The position numbers and the translations under genes are program-made. Below are positions 15,807 through 23,679 of a stretch of DNA of 32,586 bases, piece by piece. This DNA comes from Acidobacteriota bacterium (GTDB taxonomy: Bacteria > Acidobacteriota > Vicinamibacteria > Vicinamibacterales > SCN-69-37), in NCBI GenBank assembly GCA_009694745.1, contig SHUF01000028.1, positions 1 through 32,586 of the forward strand, in the 5' to 3' direction. Under the pieces are notes generated by a model. That model saw nothing but the letters and a program-made list of their open reading frames with translations, made no database searches and was not told the origin of the DNA. Every line of letters begins with the position of its first letter. Positions within the stretch are counted from its first letter, which is position 1.

Positions 15807-15842
15807 GTTCCTGGAGTTTTCCACAGATCGACACCCGTCCCC
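15759..15842. repeat. 36-bp perfect inverted repeat with 12-base loop (REP-like element)
   Basis: The arms 15759-15794 and 15807-15842 are perfect reverse complements over 36 bases, separated by a 12-base loop (15795-15806). The element begins 19 bases after the atpF stop and covers the 5' end of the EamA gene. The length and perfection are beyond an ordinary terminator; it resembles palindromic units mobilised by REP-associated (RAYT) transposases, none of which is in the window. It may also block readthrough from the atp operon. Confidence 0.8.
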
Positions 15843-15860
15843 CTATGGGCCCCGATGCCC

Positions 15861-16361
15861 CTATTGGACGCTTTTGAACTGTCCGATCGCCTCGTTGATC
15901 AGCGCTTCGTTGTCGCCGGCCGAGATGTTGCGTCGCAGGAGTTTGGTGGCGATGGACAGTGACAGTTCCACGGCCTCGGTGCGAATCTGCGCAAGGGCGC
16001 GCGCCGTCTCGAGATGGATTTCCTTCTCGGCGTTCTTGACGATGGCCGCGGCTTCGTCGCGAGCCTTCGCCCGCATCTCTTCCCCAAAGCGATCGGCGTC
16101 AGCCCGGCTGCGCGTGACGATCCCGGACGCTTCCGAACGGGCCAGCGCCAGCAGACGCGCCGACTCCACCTGCACCTGCTGCAGTTCGGCAGTCGCACGT
16201 TTGGCATCCTCGACCGACTTCTCGATCGTGGCGCGACGCTCTTCGAGCGCCTTGAGCAACGGCTTCCAGGCGTACTTAGTCAACAGGGCCAGCAGCGCCA
16301 GAAACGTGAGAATGGTCCAGAAGAACAGTCCAGGATTAACCTGAACCAGCGGATTATCCAC
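15861..16361 (-). CDS. atpF: ATP synthase F0 subunit b
   Basis: 166 residues. One N-terminal membrane helix (LFFWTILTFLALLALLTKYAW) is followed by a long charged helix (KPLLKALEERRATIEKSVEDA and on) that forms the peripheral stalk dimer linking F0 to F1. The start is GTG 16361, with AGGA 9 bases upstream. It lies 65 bases after atpE with a strong hairpin in the gap. In most bacteria atpH would follow; here the next sequence is a palindrome and an EamA gene. Confidence 0.93.
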   Translation of the reverse strand: MDNPLVQVNPGLFFWTILTFLALLALLTKYAWKPLLKALEERRATIEKSVEDAKRATAELQQVQVESARLLALARSEASGIVTRSRADADRFGEEMRAKARDEAAAIVKNAEKEIHLETARALAQIRTEAVELSLSIATKLLRRNISAGDNEALINEAIGQFKSVQ

Positions 16362-16388
16362 GAGCTTTTATCCTTTCAAACGCGTCGG

Positions 16389-16412
16389 GCGCGTCGTCTT
16401 TCGACGACGCGC
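16389..16412 (-). promoter_or_regulatory. Intercistronic hairpin atpE-atpF with GAAA tetraloop
   Basis: In the mRNA sense, GCGCGTCGTC and GACGACGCGC form a perfect 10-bp stem closed by GAAA, a GNRA tetraloop. It sits between the atpE stop (16427) and the atpF ribosome site. It could protect the upstream atpE message from 3' exonucleases or partially terminate, favouring c-subunit over b-subunit synthesis. Confidence 0.6.
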
Positions 16413-16426
16413 TTCACTCGCGTGAG

Positions 16427-16690
16427 TTACTTCAGGAACACGACCACAAGGCCGAAGACGAGCGCGATGATCGTGGCGCCTTCGAGCAGGAACAGGGGCA
16501 GGTTGGCCGCTGCGGTGATCTGCGCCGCCGCGCTGGGCTGCCGCGCCACGCCTTCAGCGGCCGCCGCTGCGAGCCGGCCGATGCCGATGCCGGCGCCGAT
16601 CACCGTGAGGCCGAACCCAAGGGCCGCGCCCATGTAGTGCCAGGTGGGCTTGATGATTGCGGCAACTTCGGGGGTAAGAGCTTGTTCCAT
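16427..16690 (-). CDS. atpE: ATP synthase F0 subunit c
   Basis: 87-residue hairpin proteolipid of the c-ring. Helix one contains GAGIGIG, the cytoplasmic loop carries RQP, and helix two (LPLFLLEGATIIALVFGLVVVF) holds the ion-binding E70. The sodium-type ET/ES pattern after the Glu is absent (EGA), which suggests proton coupling. ATG 16690 has a GGAG-type ribosome site about 12 bases upstream. It lies between atpB and atpF. Confidence 0.94.
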   Translation of the reverse strand: MEQALTPEVAAIIKPTWHYMGAALGFGLTVIGAGIGIGRLAAAAAEGVARQPSAAAQITAAANLPLFLLEGATIIALVFGLVVVFLK

Positions 16691-16733
16691 GATGCGTGTC
16701 CTTCTCCTGAGGGTCTGACTGACTGTGTGAGGT

Positions 16734-17690
16734 TTAGTGGTGCGCGTGAATTGCCATGCCGATAAACACGGCAGACAGAAGAGTGAAAACGTAAGCCTGC
16801 ACGAGAATCACGATGATCTCGAGGCCCGAAATGGCGACGGCCAGCGGCAGCGAGAACCCGAAGCCGATGCCCATGCCGGCCATGGAACTGGCGAACAGCT
16901 CCGTGAAGATGAACACAAACGACAGGATCGCCAGAATGGCGATGTGGCCACCCGCCATGTTCGCGGCAAGTCGCATCGTGAGCGCAAACGGCCGCACGAG
17001 CATGCCGATGAACTCCAGCGGAATCAGGAGAAAATACACCGGCGTGGCCAGGCCCTTGGGTACAAGGTTGACCCAGTGCTGCACAAAGCCGTGCGCCCGG
17101 CTGCCCGCAATGATGATGGCAAAAAAAGTGATGATCGCCAGGCCGGCCGTGACGTTGAAATTGGCCGTGGCCGTTGACCCGCCGTGCAGCAGACCCTGGA
17201 AGAACGAATCGGGGCCGGTGTGCAGCACGTAGTGGTCGAGCAAGGCGAGCGCGTCGAAAATCGGGATCATGCCGATGACGTTCGCGGTCAGGATGAAAAA
17301 GAAGAACGTCAGCAGCAGCGGCGTCCAGGTGGTCAGCCACTTCTTGCCCAGGTTCGGCGCGGCGATGGAGTCACGCACGAACTCGACGACGAATTCGAGG
17401 GCGTTCATGCCGCCGGTGGGGACGCGGTCGGACTGTTTGAGGTAACGACGCACCAGCCAGGTGATGGTCAGGAACGTGATGGCCGCCACCATCCACACCA
17501 TGAACACGTGTTTGGTGACGGAAAAATCGACACCGAAGTACGGGCCGATGTGAATCAGCGGATGTTCGGGGTTGTCGGCCACGTGGCCAATGATGGTCTC
17601 GCCCGCATTAAACTTGCCGGCTGCGGCATGGGCCTCCTGAGGGGCCGCGTGAGCTTGTTCGATCATCGTCGTTACTAACCCAACTTCCAT
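16734..17690 (-). CDS. atpB: ATP synthase F0 subunit a
   Basis: Subunit a, forming the proton half-channels next to the c-ring. The essential Arg is in FALTMRLAANMAGGHI, and the C-terminal helices (AISGLEIIVILVQAYVFTLL) are typical. The N-terminal 45 residues are an Ala/His-rich extension before HIGPYFGVDFSVTKH. The start at ATG 17690 overlaps the TGA of the upstream atpI-like gene by one base (TGATG), implying coupled translation; ATG 17666 is an alternative, and a reading from 17750 is unsupported. Confidence 0.93.
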   Translation of the reverse strand: MEVGLVTTMIEQAHAAPQEAHAAAGKFNAGETIIGHVADNPEHPLIHIGPYFGVDFSVTKHVFMVWMVAAITFLTITWLVRRYLKQSDRVPTGGMNALEFVVEFVRDSIAAPNLGKKWLTTWTPLLLTFFFFILTANVIGMIPIFDALALLDHYVLHTGPDSFFQGLLHGGSTATANFNVTAGLAIITFFAIIIAGSRAHGFVQHWVNLVPKGLATPVYFLLIPLEFIGMLVRPFALTMRLAANMAGGHIAILAILSFVFIFTELFASSMAGMGIGFGFSLPLAVAISGLEIIVILVQAYVFTLLSAVFIGMAIHAHH

Positions 17691-18076
17691 CACAACCCTG
17701 GGCGGCGCGCCCCGGTGCCCAACACCGGTGCCATCAGGCGCCGCAGACAAAACGCCTCGGCCAGGTGCGTGGCCAGAAACGTCACGGTGAGGCTGACCAC
17801 AAACGGCAGGGGCCGCGCGTCGAATCCCCTCAACATGACCGCCACGTACCCCACGAAGAACAGGGCCTTTGCGGCAAAGGCCCTGAGCATCCAGGGCAGC
17901 AGTGCCACGTGATCCCTGCTCCAGGTCCGGGTGGTCATTGTCCAGGAGGCGCCGGCCATCGCGACGGGGCCCGCCACTCCCAGAAACACCGCTTCACCAC
18001 CGCGGCCGTACCCGAACCACAACGCGCCCAGTCCCACTGAGAGCGCCGCGCCGCTGACCCACCACAACACGTTCAT
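17690..18076 (-). CDS. AtpI-like membrane protein of the atp operon
   Basis: 128 residues with about four hydrophobic helices (VLWWVSGAALSVGLGALWFGY, EAVFLGVAGPVAMAGASW, AAKALFFVGYVAVMLRGF, LPFVVSLTVTFLATHLAEAF). Position between AtpZ and AtpB and helix pattern match ATP synthase subunit I/AtpI-like proteins, which assist c-ring assembly; sequence similarity is weak by eye. The start ATG 18076 overlaps the atpZ stop (ATGA), and its own stop overlaps the atpB start. Confidence 0.72.
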   Translation of the reverse strand: MNVLWWVSGAALSVGLGALWFGYGRGGEAVFLGVAGPVAMAGASWTMTTRTWSRDHVALLPWMLRAFAAKALFFVGYVAVMLRGFDARPLPFVVSLTVTFLATHLAEAFCLRRLMAPVLGTGARRPGL

Positions 18077-18342
18077 CGTGTGGACTTCACGAGCGCGTAA
18101 AACCCGACCACAATCCCCAGGGCCAACCCCGAGAGGAACAACCACGGCGACGTCTGCAACCACCGGTCTGCGACATAGCCGAGACCGCCCAGCAGCAGGA
18201 TTCCTCCGGTGAGTGTGTAACTGGCGCTGGCCGCAGGGCCCGCCCGCTGCACGTTCTCCTGAAAGGCCCGCATCGAACGCTCAAACGACTTCAGCGTGTC
18301 GAAACGGGGCTTCTTGCCGCCCGGTCGAGGCATTTCCTGCAT
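18073..18342 (-). CDS. atpZ: AtpZ/AtpI-family protein, first gene of the F0 operon
   Basis: About 89 residues. A charged N-terminus (KKPRFDTLKSFERSMRAFQE) precedes two helices, the first opening SYTLTGGILLLGGLGYVADR and the second PWLFLSGLALGIVVGFYALV, the standard two-helix AtpZ plan. AtpZ works with AtpI in c-ring assembly or Mg transport for the synthase. ATG 18342 (MQEMPRPG) is chosen; ATG 18333 is also possible, and a GTG reading from 18372 is unlikely. It leads a chain of overlapping genes. Confidence 0.8.
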   Translation of the reverse strand: MQEMPRPGGKKPRFDTLKSFERSMRAFQENVQRAGPAASASYTLTGGILLLGGLGYVADRWLQTSPWLFLSGLALGIVVGFYALVKSTR

Positions 18343-18463
18343 CCTGCCGCCTTCCGAGCCCCCGGCACGCACCGCGCCCCGGGTGGCAAACAGCCAATCG
18401 TAACAGGCGGAGCTCAGTACTGGGAAGGGGGCAGGCTACCACCCCTGCGACGGACCGTCGGGC

Positions 18464-18511
18464 ACTATACCATGGCTTGTGAACAAGTTCACGAGCGGCA
18501 CCCGATATACT
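18464..18511. promoter_or_regulatory. Divergent promoter region with a 14-base dyad
   Basis: Facing left, TATAGT (18469-18464) could drive the atp genes; facing right, TATACT (18506-18511) is six bases from ATG 18518 of the first VWFA gene. Between them lies a perfect dyad GTGAAC-AA-GTTCAC (18479-18492), positioned over the -35 regions of both. It is a candidate shared operator; the regulator is unknown. Confidence 0.4.
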
Positions 18512-18517
18512 GCGGGG

Positions 18518-19438
18518 ATGACACAGTTCCCCCTCGTACGGCGTCCCCTGGTGGTCGCGGCTTTGTGCGTCAGCGGGGCCGTTGTCGCTGCGATCGGCGG
18601 AACCGCCCTTCTGGCACAACGGACACCAAACCAGCAACGCGCGGTCATTTCGGTGGTGGACAAGAAGGGCGCCCCCGTGGCCACCCTGGCCATGACGGAC
18701 CTGACGGTCCGGGAAGACGGCATCGCGCGCGAGGTGCTCAAGGTTGAGCCGGCGACCGACGCCATGGAAATCGCCCTGCTCGTGGACACGAGCACGATCA
18801 CCTCCAGCGCGATTATTGATCTGCGCAACTCGATCAAGGCGTTTGCGGCGGCCATCTGGGCCAAGAGCCCCGACACACAAATTGCCCTCTACACGTTCGG
18901 TGAGCGCCCCACGCTCGAGGCCGATTTTTCGTCGAGCGCGATCAACCTGAACCGCCGGGCCGACCGCCTGTTTGCCGCATCGGGATCGGGCGCGTATTTC
19001 ATAGACGCGGTCATCGAAGCGGCCGGCGTGCTCAAGAAACGCGCCGGCGCGCGGCCGGTGATCGTGGCCTACGTGGACGAAAGCGGCCCGGAGTTCAGCA
19101 ACCGACGCAACGACCATGCGTTTAATGCGCTCTCCGCGGCGCGGGCGTCGCTGTGGACGGTGTCGCGCCAGGGCTTTGGCAGCAGCTCCTCGACGCCGGA
19201 AAACCGTGAACGGGGCATCGTGATCGGCGACGTGACGACCAAAACCGGTGGGCGCAGTTCCACCGTGTTCGACGGATCGGCGGTCAAGGGACGCTTTGCC
19301 GATGTGGCCACGCAGCTGCTGGCGCAGTTCGTGGTGACGTACGGCCGGCCCGAGACGCTGGTGCCGCCCGACAAGCTGGAGATCAAGCTCACGAACAACG
19401 ACCTGCGGCTGGCCGCGCCGCGGTGGACCACTCGATGA
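18518..19438 (+). CDS. Exported VWFA-domain protein, degenerate MIDAS
   Basis: 306 residues from ATG 18518, with a signal or anchor helix (VVAALCVSGAVVAAIGGTALL). A VWFA fold follows: VISVVDKKGAPVATLAMTDL, then EIALLVDTSTITSS where the MIDAS motif DxSxS reads DTSTI, lacking the last Ser, and IVAYVDESGPEF. Such proteins in Acidobacteriota are exported and presumed to mediate protein interactions; the partner is unknown. The leaderless-type promoter puts TATACT six bases before the ATG; an upstream GTG reading at 18479 runs through the operator dyad. Its stop overlaps the next gene (ATGA). Confidence 0.75.
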   Translation: MTQFPLVRRPLVVAALCVSGAVVAAIGGTALLAQRTPNQQRAVISVVDKKGAPVATLAMTDLTVREDGIAREVLKVEPATDAMEIALLVDTSTITSSAIIDLRNSIKAFAAAIWAKSPDTQIALYTFGERPTLEADFSSSAINLNRRADRLFAASGSGAYFIDAVIEAAGVLKKRAGARPVIVAYVDESGPEFSNRRNDHAFNALSAARASLWTVSRQGFGSSSSTPENRERGIVIGDVTTKTGGRSSTVFDGSAVKGRFADVATQLLAQFVVTYGRPETLVPPDKLEIKLTNNDLRLAAPRWTTR

Positions 19439-20370
19439 TGCATGCCGTGGCGCTGGGCGCAGCCCTGGCGCTCCTGGCCGGGGCCACGGCGCCGGACGCG
19501 CAGGTGTTCCGCGTCGGCACCGACGTGGTGTCGCTCAACGTCACGGTCACCGAAGGCGAGACGCTGATTCCCGGTCTGGAACAGGCGCTGTTTTCCGTCT
19601 ACGAAGATGGCGTGCAGCAGGACATCACGTACTTTTCCTTAACACCGCAGCCCATCGCGCTGTCGCTGCTCATCGACACCAGCACGAGCATGGAATTCAA
19701 GCTCGGTGTCGCACAGGAAGCGGCCATCGGATTCGCTCGCCGACTCAATCCGACCGACGCCGCTCAGATCATCGACTTCGACAGCCGCCACGAAATCCTG
19801 CAGACGTTCACGGCCGATCCCGCGCTGCTCGAACAGGCGATCCGCAAGACGCGGGTGGGCGGGTCCACGTCGCTCTACAACGCCATCTACGTGGCGCTCA
19901 GCGAGCTGAAGCGCGTGCGCGCGGCGACGCCGGATCAAGTGCGACGCCAGGCGATTGTGGTGTTGTCGGACGGCGAAGACACCTCGAGCCTGATCGCCTA
20001 CGAAGATGTGCTTGAGTCGGCCAAACGATCGGAAGTTGCGGTGTATGCCATCGGCCTCCGTTCCAAGACCGACCGCCCGATACGGGGATTCAACGAGGCG
20101 GAGTTCGTGTTGCGCACACTCTCGCAGGAGACAGGCGGCCGGCCGTTTTTTGTCGAAGATGTCGCGCAGTTGCCGAGCATCTATCAGCAGATTGCGGATG
20201 AATTGGCCAATCAATATTCGATTGGCTACACCTCAAAAAATCCTAAACGTGATGGCGCCTGGCGGGCCATCGTCGTCAGAGTGAACCGCCCCAACACGGC
20301 CGCCCGCACCAAGCGCGGCTACTTTGCGCCCGTGCCACCCAAACCGCCACGCCTTGATTTCGCGAAATGA
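19435..20370 (+). CDS. Acidobacterial-type VWFA-domain protein
   Basis: 311 residues with a signal peptide. It matches the acidobacterial VWFA-related family: FRVGTDVVSLNVTVTEGETL, FSVYEDGVQQDITYFSL, LLIDTSTSM with an intact DxSxS MIDAS motif, VVLSDGEDTSSL, and a C-terminal NQYSIGYTSKNPKRDGAWR. It is a presumed periplasmic or surface interaction protein. The start ATG 19435 (or 19438) overlaps the preceding stop, and its TGA overlaps the ATG of the cobA-hemD gene, so the three are one transcription unit. The link between VWFA proteins and tetrapyrrole synthesis is positional only. Confidence 0.85.
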   Translation: MMHAVALGAALALLAGATAPDAQVFRVGTDVVSLNVTVTEGETLIPGLEQALFSVYEDGVQQDITYFSLTPQPIALSLLIDTSTSMEFKLGVAQEAAIGFARRLNPTDAAQIIDFDSRHEILQTFTADPALLEQAIRKTRVGGSTSLYNAIYVALSELKRVRAATPDQVRRQAIVVLSDGEDTSSLIAYEDVLESAKRSEVAVYAIGLRSKTDRPIRGFNEAEFVLRTLSQETGGRPFFVEDVAQLPSIYQQIADELANQYSIGYTSKNPKRDGAWRAIVVRVNRPNTAARTKRGYFAPVPPKPPRLDFAK

Positions 20371-21751
20371 ACACCAATCAGCACACAACCCGGGGACGAG
20401 TCATTTTCATCGGCGCAGGACCCGGAGACCCCGAGCTGCTGACTACACGAGGGACAGGTCCTGGCCGACGCCGATGTCGTGGTGTACGACCGCGCCGTGG
20501 CGCCGCTTGTGCGACTGGCCCGGCCCGACGCCGAGCGAATCGAGGTGGGGGCGCCCGCCGAAGGGGCAATGGCCCAGGACGCCATCGCGATGCTCGTGGC
20601 CGACAAGACGCGCGAGGGCCTGCTGGTGGCCCGGCTCAAGTGGGGTGACCCGTTCCTCTTCGGCAGCGGCGCCAAGGAAGCGCTCTTCCTGCACGAGCAG
20701 GGACTCAGTTTCGAAGTGGTGCCGGGCGTGCCGGTGGCGTTCGGCAGTGCCTATGCCGGCGTACCGCTCTCCTATCCGGGCGGCCACGACGCGTTGATCC
20801 TGCTGCGGGGCCACGAGGCTACACGGGAAGACGCGCCCGACGTGCACTGGCGCGCGCTTGCATCCCTCGAGGGCACCATCGCTGCGTACGCAAGTGCGCC
20901 GCAGGCGGCGACCATCCTTCGCAAACTCGTGGCTGCCGGACGGCCCGCCACACACATGGCCGCGCTCATCTACGACGCCACGCTCGTTTCGCAACGTGCT
21001 GTGGCTGACACCCTTGCCGGCCTCATCACACAACTCGACGCGGATCCCGACGCAGCCTCAGGCTTGCTCATCGTGGGCGAGGTCGCGGGACTGCGCGCCC
21101 ATCTGCGGTGGTTTGATAAGCGCCCCCTCTTCGGGCGACGCATCGTCGTCACCCGCTCGCACGAACGGGCGCGCGACCTGTCGGATCGCCTCGAGGGTCT
21201 TGGCGCCCAGGCGATTGAAGCGCCGACGTTCCGACTGCTGCCCGCCGAAGATCCCGAAGCGATCGAGCGCGCGGTGGCGTCCGTGCAGCAGTACCAGTGG
21301 GTGGTGTGCGAATCTGCGAACTCGGCGCATCGATTCCTGAAGGTGGTGCTGTCGGGCACGCGCGACCTGCGTGCGCTCGGTGGCGTGCGAATTGCGGCCG
21401 TGGGCCCATCGACAGCGGATCAATTCCGAGCCGCGGGGCTGGTGCCCGATGTGGTGGTGCCTGAGACGGGGGAAGAGGCCACGTGCGACGCCATCGCCGC
21501 GCACGGCCCTCTGGCAGGAGCACGCGTGCTTGTGATTCGGCCCGACCACGGGCGGGCCGAACGGGGCGACGAAGGCACGACGGCCGAACTGCGCCGCCGC
21601 CGCGCGCGCGCTCGGAGTCACGGCGCCGATTGTCGCCGACGCGTTTACCATCGACGGACTCGTGGACGCCTTGGTCCGTCGATTGAATCGGAAGTCTGCC
21701 ATTCATCTTGGGATACGATTCGGGCCATGCGCCGCCCCCACTGGACCCTAA
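20367..21751 (+). pseudogene. CobA-HemD fusion (uroporphyrinogen III methyltransferase/synthase), frameshifted and internally deleted
   Basis: The N-terminal part is a SAM-dependent uroporphyrinogen III C-methyltransferase: RVIFIGAGPGDPELLT, VLADADVVVYDRAV, WGDPFLFGSG, VPGVPVAFGSAYAGVPLS. A frameshift near 20454 (2 bases missing after TTRG) separates the SAM-binding loop from the rest. From about 21130 the uroporphyrinogen III synthase domain begins (GRRIVVTRSHERARDLSDRL, VRIAAVGPSTADQF, GARVLVIRPDHGRA). At about 21590-21610, in a run of CGC repeats, the frame jumps directly to the family C-terminus (ARALGVTAPIVADAFTIDGL), so roughly 50-80 residues are missing. The right-hand frame ends at TAA 21751. 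The result is that haem/sirohaem/B12 branch-point activity from this locus looks lost, unless the assembly collapsed here. Confidence 0.78.
21714..21719 (+). promoter_or_regulatory. -10-like element of the M1 peptidase gene
   Basis: TACGAT inside the hemD 3' end, 7 bases before ATG 21727; no Shine-Dalgarno sequence. This gives the peptidase its own leaderless promoter. Confidence 0.35.
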
Positions 21752-23679
21752 TCGCGGCTGTGCTGCTGGTGGCGCGGCCGGCGGGGTTCGCGCAGGACGC
21801 GGCACCGGCCCGTTCACCGCGCAACGCGTCCTACCAGCTGCTGGCGACGCTCGACCCTGAGTCGCACACCATTCACGGATCGGGCCGCGTCATCTGGCGC
21901 AACATTACCACGGCGCCGGCCAACGACCTGCGCTTCCATCTCTATTGGAACGCCTGGCGCGACGGCAATTCGTCGTGGATGCGCGAACAGCGGTTGGGGC
22001 GCGGTTCTGCGCTGGCGCGCCGACCTGAGGACCAACGCGGCTCGATCGAAATCATCTCCATGGTCGCGCGCGGCACAGATCTGCGACCCAAGGCCACGTT
22101 TGTCGCGCCAGACGATGGCAATGCCGATGACCGGACGGTGCTGGCGGTGCCGCTCGATCGACCGGTGATGCCCGGAGAAACGATCGACATTGATATCGCA
22201 TGGACCTCGCGCGTTCCCGTGACATACGCGCGCACCGGCCGACTGGGCCAGTACTACTTCATCGCCCAGTGGTTCCCGAAACTTGGTGTCTTCCAGAACA
22301 ACGGCGAATGGAATGCGCACCAGTTTCACGCCGCCACTGAATTCTTCTCAGACTTCGGCACCTACGACGTCGCCCTGACCGTACCGAAGGGCTGGACGGT
22401 GGGTGCCACCGGCGCGGCGTCGCCCGTGCTGCCCGGTGCCGAAGGTCAGGAGACGCATCGGTTTGTGGCAGAGGACGTCCATGACTTCGCGTGGACGACG
22501 AGCCCGAACTTCATCGAACACGTCGAACGTTTCGAGCACCCCAGTCTTCCGCCGGTGACCATGCGCCTGCTCCTGCAGCGTGAGCACGCGAAGCAGGCCG
22601 AGCGTCATTTCGTCGCCACACGCGCGGCGCTGCGGTACTACGGGGAGTGGTTTGGCCCGTACCCCTACTCGCACATCACCATCGTTGATCCCGTCACACC
22701 GGTGAATCCGGACGTGCAGGGCGGGTCCACGGGCGGGATGGAATACCCGATGCTCTTCACGGCGGGTACGCGCAACTGGGCGCCGCTCGACGGTCCACAA
22801 CCCGAGAGCGTGACCATTCACGAAGCCGGCCATCAATTCTGGTACGGCATCGTCGCCACAAACGAGTTCGAACATGCGTGGATGGACGAGGGGCTGAATA
22901 CCTACGCGACCGCGCGAGTGATCGATGAAGCCCTGCCGAACAGGTTCGTGACGGTGGAACGGTACTTCGGCGGCTTCGTGCCGTGGGCGTTCTCTGATGT
23001 CCGGTGGTCCCGCGCCATCGACGGCAACCGGTTGAACGCCTACAGGCCAGTCGCCACGAACGACACACAGTCCACGCCGACATGGCGCTACTGGCCAGGC
23101 AGCGCGAGCCAGATTTCCTACAACAAGACCGCGTTGTGGCTGGCCACGCTTGAACGTTACCTGGGTTGGGAGACGATGCAGCGGGTGCTGGCCACGCATT
23201 TTTCACGGGGCGCGTTTCGTCACCCGACGCCCGAAGATTTTTTTGCAATCGCCGGCGAGGTGGCGGGCGCGGACCTGACGTGGTTCTTCGATGCCACCGT
23301 TCGCAGCAGCGCTGCGTTTGACTATGCAGTCACGCAGGTGACCAATACGCCCGCGGCCGATGGATTCGAATCGGTGGTCGTCGTACGCCGTCTTCAGGAC
23401 GGCGTGTTTCCGGTGACCATCAAGCGCACCTACGCGGATGGCACGACGGATATGACGGCGTGGGATGGCGAGGGCCGATGGGAAGCCATCGTCGATCATG
23501 GACCGTCGCCGATCGTGCGCGTGGAGGTCGATCCCAATCGCATTCTGATGCTCGACCTGAACTACACGAACAACTCGTGGACTGCGACGCCGCAGGCGCC
23601 GGCAGCGGCACGCAGGTGGTCACTACGCTGGATGGGCTGGCTGCAGGAAGTGATGCTGACGTATGCCTTCTTCTCCTGA
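21727..23679 (+). CDS. Exported M1-family metallopeptidase
   Basis: 650 residues with a signal peptide (WTLIAAVLLVARPAGFAQ). The zinc site is HEAGH at 365-369 with E388 (HExxH-x18-E, FEHAWMDEGLNTY). The exopeptidase-type loop reads GSTGGMEYP at about 333-341 in place of the usual GAMEN. The N-terminal beta domain (YQLLATLDPESHTIHGSGRV) and a C-terminal region after the catalytic domain complete the family plan. It probably trims peptides from the N-terminus in the periplasm. The open frame extends upstream to 20479, but that part is hemD in a shifted frame; ATG 21727 with the signal peptide is the true start. Its stop overlaps the next gene by 17 bases. Confidence 0.86.
   Translation: MRRPHWTLIAAVLLVARPAGFAQDAAPARSPRNASYQLLATLDPESHTIHGSGRVIWRNITTAPANDLRFHLYWNAWRDGNSSWMREQRLGRGSALARRPEDQRGSIEIISMVARGTDLRPKATFVAPDDGNADDRTVLAVPLDRPVMPGETIDIDIAWTSRVPVTYARTGRLGQYYFIAQWFPKLGVFQNNGEWNAHQFHAATEFFSDFGTYDVALTVPKGWTVGATGAASPVLPGAEGQETHRFVAEDVHDFAWTTSPNFIEHVERFEHPSLPPVTMRLLLQREHAKQAERHFVATRAALRYYGEWFGPYPYSHITIVDPVTPVNPDVQGGSTGGMEYPMLFTAGTRNWAPLDGPQPESVTIHEAGHQFWYGIVATNEFEHAWMDEGLNTYATARVIDEALPNRFVTVERYFGGFVPWAFSDVRWSRAIDGNRLNAYRPVATNDTQSTPTWRYWPGSASQISYNKTALWLATLERYLGWETMQRVLATHFSRGAFRHPTPEDFFAIAGEVAGADLTWFFDATVRSSAAFDYAVTQVTNTPAADGFESVVVVRRLQDGVFPVTIKRTYADGTTDMTAWDGEGRWEAIVDHGPSPIVRVEVDPNRILMLDLNYTNNSWTATPQAPAAARRWSLRWMGWLQEVMLTYAFFS

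Noticed and set aside
17666-17750. A longer atpB start at 17750
   Set aside because: The extra residues overlap the atpI-like gene and lack similarity; ATG 17690 overlapping TGA gives the usual coupled arrangement.
20479-23679. A single 1066-codon frame that looks like a HemD-peptidase fusion protein
   Set aside because: The middle part (RRRRARARSHGADCRR and on) is low-complexity out-of-frame hemD; a signal peptide and a promoter-like hexamer occur just before ATG 21727. The join is a product of the hemD deletion.
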